A model generated the notes under the pieces. It worked only from the letters and a program-made list of their open reading frames with translations. It made no database searches and was not told where the DNA came from. The position numbers were made by a program, and so were the translations under genes. From NCBI GenBank assembly GCA_020025535.1, contig JAHHRY010000020.1, positions 1-6,938 on the forward strand: DNA of 6,938 bases, given 5' to 3'. Shown piece after piece: positions 5,103-6,938 of this stretch (its first letter is position 1; every line of letters starts with the position of its first letter). The stretch is from Oscillospiraceae bacterium. GTDB taxonomy: Bacteria; Bacillota; Clostridia; Oscillospirales; Oscillospiraceae.

Positions 5103-6473
5103 TCACGCTGCCTCAAGTTCTGTCTGCCGCTCTTTTTTGCGGAGCACTGCCCGGAACAGAACCAGCTGCACCAGGAAGGTGAGAACCCAGGAAATCAGAT
5201 AGGACAGATACAGGCACTGGGGCGTATGGTACTGGGGAATCTGGAAAATGGTATAAATCCATGCGATTCTCAGGCCGCAGACGCCCAGAATGGTAACCAC
5301 CATCGGCAGGAACGAAGCGCCCAAACCTCGCAGGGCGCCGGTAGCCACGTCCATCATTCCACAGGCAAAGTACGGAACACAGATATAGAACATTCGGGTA
5401 ACACCGTACTGGATGGCTTCCGCGGAATCTGTGATATAGAATTTCAGCAGATAGGGAGCAGTCAGATATGCTGCCGTTCCGAGAGTCACGCCCACGGCAG
5501 TAACACAGCCGATACACACGGCGAAAATTTTCTTAATGCGTCCGTACTGCTGGGCACCGGCGTTCTGTCCGATGTAGTTGACCGCCGTCTGATGGAAAGC
5601 ATTCAGCGACATATACACAAAGCCTTCCAGATTACCGGCAGCGCCATTGCCTGCAATCAGCGTTTCGCTGCCGAAGGAGTTGATGGAAGACTGAATGATG
5701 ACATTGGAAATAGAGAACATGGAACCCTGAATACCGGCAGGAAGGCCGATGCAGATCATTTTTTTCAGCTGTTCTCCGTAAATGTGCATCCGTTTCAGAT
5801 GGAATTTACAGGCATCGGTGCGGCGGACAATGGCCAGCAGCACCAGTATTGCGGAAATCGCCTGAGAAATGATGGTAGCCAGCGCCACACCTGCCACATT
5901 CATATCCAGCTGGGTGACAAAGAACACATTCAGGATCACATTGATGACACCGGCAATGGTCAGATAAATCAGGGGATTTTTAGTATCGCCCGCAGCCCGC
6001 AGGATGGAGGCGCAGAAATTATAGAGGACGGTAAAGGTCATGCCTGCAAAGTAGATTTGCATATACTGAGCCGAGAGAGGAAGTACATTGTCCGGTGTTT
6101 TCATCATTTTCAGCAGAGGTCTGGCAAAGCCCACGCCCACCACGGTCAGAAACAGGCCGCTGATCAGTGCCACCGGGATGGCGGTATGAACGGTACGGTG
6201 GACAACCTCATCCTGTCTGCTGCCCAGACCGTGTGCAACACAGACACCTGCGCCCACAGAAAGACCCACAAACAGGTTGATAATCAAATTGGTCAGAGGT
6301 CCTGTGGAGCTTACGGCGCCGACACTGATGCTTCCGCAGTACTGGCCTACCACAACCAGGTCAGCAGCATTAAAAAGCAGCTGCAGGACGCTGGACAAAA
6401 TAATAGGAATGGTGTATTGGACAATTCCGGAAAACAGCGGTCCCCGGAGCATATCCACGTTTTTAGACTTCAT
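5103..6473 (-). CDS. MATE family efflux transporter (NorM/DinF type, COG0534)
   Basis: This 456-residue inner-membrane antiporter probably exports drugs or other organic cations using a Na+ or H+ gradient; the substrate cannot be read from sequence. It has two homologous six-helix halves. The N half starts with the typical GPLFSGIVQYTIPII and LQLLFNAADLVVVGQYCG (11-47) and contains SILRAAGDTKNPL (156-168). The C half mirrors it with LPAGIQGSMFSISNVIIQ (244-261) and ALRGLGASFLPM (380-391). The start at 6473 (MKSKNVDML) is chosen because family members usually begin close before GPLF and because a weak purine-rich site (GAAAGAAGAA) precedes it. An ATG at 6497 would add 8 residues. The frame stays open further to a TTG at 6539, but that lies upstream of the TATAAT box at 6520-6525 and cannot be in the message. 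No neighbour shares its direction, so it is a single-gene unit. No paired regulator gene is visible. Confidence 0.92.
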   Translation of the reverse strand: MKSKNVDMLRGPLFSGIVQYTIPIILSSVLQLLFNAADLVVVGQYCGSISVGAVSSTGPLTNLIINLFVGLSVGAGVCVAHGLGSRQDEVVHRTVHTAIPVALISGLFLTVVGVGFARPLLKMMKTPDNVLPLSAQYMQIYFAGMTFTVLYNFCASILRAAGDTKNPLIYLTIAGVINVILNVFFVTQLDMNVAGVALATIISQAISAILVLLAIVRRTDACKFHLKRMHIYGEQLKKMICIGLPAGIQGSMFSISNVIIQSSINSFGSETLIAGNGAAGNLEGFVYMSLNAFHQTAVNYIGQNAGAQQYGRIKKIFAVCIGCVTAVGVTLGTAAYLTAPYLLKFYITDSAEAIQYGVTRMFYICVPYFACGMMDVATGALRGLGASFLPMVVTILGVCGLRIAWIYTIFQIPQYHTPQCLYLSYLISWVLTFLVQLVLFRAVLRKKERQTELEAA

Positions 6474-6519
6474 AGCATTTCTTCTTTCTTTTTTCATTTT
6501 TATTTCTATATCTCGGTAC

Positions 6520-6547
6520 ATTATAGACGTTTTCCCCAAAAAAGCAA
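6520..6547 (-). promoter_or_regulatory. Promoter of the MATE gene
   Basis: On the minus strand TTGCTT (6547-6542) and a perfect TATAAT (6525-6520) are 16 bp apart. Transcription should start near 6513, giving a leader of about 40 nt to the chosen ATG. The -35 box is weak, so an activator or a low basal level is possible. Confidence 0.6.
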
Positions 6548-6684
6548 GAACGTAATTTCTCTCTTTCCTGTTTTTGAGGACAGAGACAGCCTCCGGCGTC
6601 GGAGCCAGTCAACCTTCTCTGGCAAAAATGGCGTTTTTCCCGCCGGATAGCAGCAAGCCGCCGTCCCCCGGACGGTAACATCTC

Positions 6685-6712
6685 ATGGGTTCGAGTCCTG
6701 TCTGTTCCTCCA
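6685..6712 (+). other. tRNA 3'-end-like fragment (T arm, acceptor strand, CCA)
   Basis: The sequence reads as the end of a tRNA: T stem 6685-6689/6697-6701 (five pairs, two of them G-U), T loop TTCGAGT (6690-6696, fits TTCRANY), acceptor 3' strand CTGTTCC (6702-6708), discriminator T and encoded CCA (6710-6712). A matching 5' acceptor strand (GGAACAG) and a D arm are missing at the right distance upstream; the nearest similar string, GAGGACAG, begins at 6576, too far away and one base short. It is therefore a fragment, perhaps an old attachment-site duplication or part of a repeat, not a working tRNA gene. Confidence 0.5.
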
Positions 6713-6721
6713 ATAGCAGAA

Positions 6722-6748
6722 GAAAGACACCCCAAAAGGGTGTCTTTC
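6722..6748. terminator. Hairpin 10 nt after the tRNA-like CCA, possible terminator
   Basis: A perfect 11-bp stem (6722-6732 with 6738-6748) closes a 5-nt loop CAAAA. The U-rich part lies within the 3' arm (CTTTC) and no long T tail follows on either strand, so termination would be weak. Its position just after the tRNA-like 3' end is where a tRNA terminator is normally found. Confidence 0.45.
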
Positions 6749-6784
6749 GCTCGTCAGGCCATGCCCTGCGGATCTGTCTGCTGA

Positions 6785-6819
6785 CCGGGGCGCAAGTCAA
6801 ATTATTAAGGGCCGCCCGG
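6785..6819. repeat. GC-rich imperfect hairpin
   Basis: CCGGGGCG (6785-6792, one bulged G) pairs with CGCCCGG (6813-6819) around a 20-nt AT-rich loop. It is the outermost of a series of hairpins within the candidate repeat. Confidence 0.4.
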
Positions 6820-6833
6820 ACACTAAAATGCGT

Positions 6834-6848
6834 GTCGAGGCTCTCGAC
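6834..6848. repeat. Small palindrome GTCGAG-GCT-CTCGAC
   Basis: A perfect 6-bp stem with a 3-nt loop, one of the tightly spaced hairpins in the gene-free region. There is no T tail, so it is not a terminator. Confidence 0.5.
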
Positions 6849-6874
6849 TGGTGCGGGCGACAGGATTGATTTGC

Positions 6875-6893
6875 ATTTTCCCATTGGGAAAAT
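6875..6893. repeat. Palindrome ATTTTCCC-ATT-GGGAAAAT
   Basis: A perfect 8-bp stem with a 3-nt loop. There is no U tail on either side. It could be a structural element of an RNA or a protein-binding dyad. Confidence 0.55.
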
Positions 6894-6900
6894 AGTTGTT

Positions 6901-6922
6901 TGTCTGCGTCCAGCCGCAGACA
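6901..6922. repeat. Hairpin TGTCTGCG / CGCAGACA
   Basis: A perfect 8-bp stem closes the 6-nt loop TCCAGC. It directly abuts the GTTACCGTCC arm at the window end, so the right border of the candidate element is a stacked pair of hairpins. Confidence 0.55.
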
Positions 6923-6938
6923 GTTACCGTCCCCCGGA

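Larger units (their letters stand above)
6548..6938. other. Gene-free, hairpin-rich region, likely repeat or mobile-element remnant
   Basis: No open frame here has a plausible start, ribosome binding site or recognisable protein. The stretch instead contains short palindromes and inverted repeats at high density: CTCCG-GCGT-CGGAG (6591-6604), GCCAG/CTGGC (6604-6623), the GC-rich palindromic tract at 6661-6679, a tRNA 3'-end-like fragment, an 11-bp hairpin (6722-6748), and four further hairpins between 6785 and 6922. I infer a non-coding repeat element or structured RNA rather than a decayed gene. Confidence 0.6.
6661..6938. repeat. Candidate repeat element bounded by related palindromic ends
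   Basis: CCGTCCCCCGGA occurs at 6661-6672 and again at 6927-6938, the last 12 bases of the window. In addition, GGACGGTAAC (6670-6679) is the exact reverse complement of GTTACCGTCC (6923-6932). Both ends thus appear to be versions of one palindromic site, GTTACCGTCC-CCC-GGACGGTAAC, with the left copy altered in its left arm and the right copy cut by the window edge. The bounded unit is about 270 bp, carries no gene and is full of hairpins, which fits a MITE-like or tandem intergenic repeat. Confidence 0.5.

Noticed and set aside
4818..6650. Long rightward open frame of about 610 codons antisense to the MATE gene
   Set aside because: It reads through the complement of a clear MATE transporter and across the bidirectional terminator. 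Its protein is rich in His, Gln and Asn with no family resemblance, typical of an antisense shadow in GC-rich DNA.
6622..6712. Complete long-variable-arm tRNA (Ser, Leu or Sec type) ending at the CCA
   Set aside because: The GC-rich hairpin at 6661-6675 could pass as a variable or anticodon arm, but there is no acceptor 5' strand pairing with CTGTTCC, no D arm, and the would-be anticodon loop lacks U33.
6609..6884. Leftward 91-codon open frame in the gene-free region
   Set aside because: It runs through the tRNA-like fragment and several hairpins, has no convincing ribosome binding site, and its translation resembles no protein family. Such frames arise from repeats. It is worth remembering only because repeat copies may be annotated as hypothetical proteins elsewhere.
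6548..6938. CRISPR array
   Set aside because: The only repeated unit is 12 nt with a 266-bp period and two copies. There is no regular spacing of 28-40 nt repeats.

Overview
The window suggests a Gram-positive anaerobe of the class Clostridia, probably an Oscillospiraceae/Ruminococcaceae member of the Faecalibacterium/Gemmiger type. The grounds are moderately high GC with G/C-ending codons, strong AGGAGG-type ribosome binding sites, lipoprotein-anchored binding proteins, and a mix of families common in that group (DUF4430 lipoprotein, FmdE, orphan NuoE-like ferredoxin, MATE exporter). The placement is inference from style and content, not from a database match.

Layout. Bases 1-60 hold only the terminator of a gene that lies before the window. 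A single-gene unit (157-669) encodes a small DUF4430 lipoprotein, with a near-consensus promoter and its own terminator. A four-gene operon (816-4232) follows: lipoprotein solute-binding protein, FecCD-type permease, FepC/BtuD-type ATPase and an FmdE-family metalloprotein. The genes are packed tightly (41-nt overlap, 7-nt overlap, 12-nt gap) and end at a strong hairpin terminator. A second rightward unit (4380-5055) has its own promoter and encodes a stand-alone NuoE-like thioredoxin-fold [2Fe-2S] protein and a 73-residue protein I do not recognise. A leftward MATE exporter gene (6473-5103) converges on it, and one hairpin at 5056-5089 can terminate both.

The last ~390 bases (6548-6938) hold no convincing gene. 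They contain a tRNA 3'-end-like fragment with an encoded CCA, several perfect hairpins, and a pair of related GC-rich palindromic sequences 266 bp apart, the second cut by the window edge. This looks like a repeat or non-autonomous mobile element.

How the genes work together. The solute-binding protein, permease and ATPase form a complete importer of the iron-siderophore/B12/heme/molybdate superfamily. The FmdE gene in the same operon and the kind of binding protein encoded point to import of a metal, oxyanion or metal complex (molybdate/tungstate or iron are the leading candidates) rather than to simple B12 uptake. The Fe-S protein next door fits a redox or metal-handling theme, but nothing in the sequence proves a link. 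The DUF4430 lipoprotein could be an extra surface ligand-binding protein.
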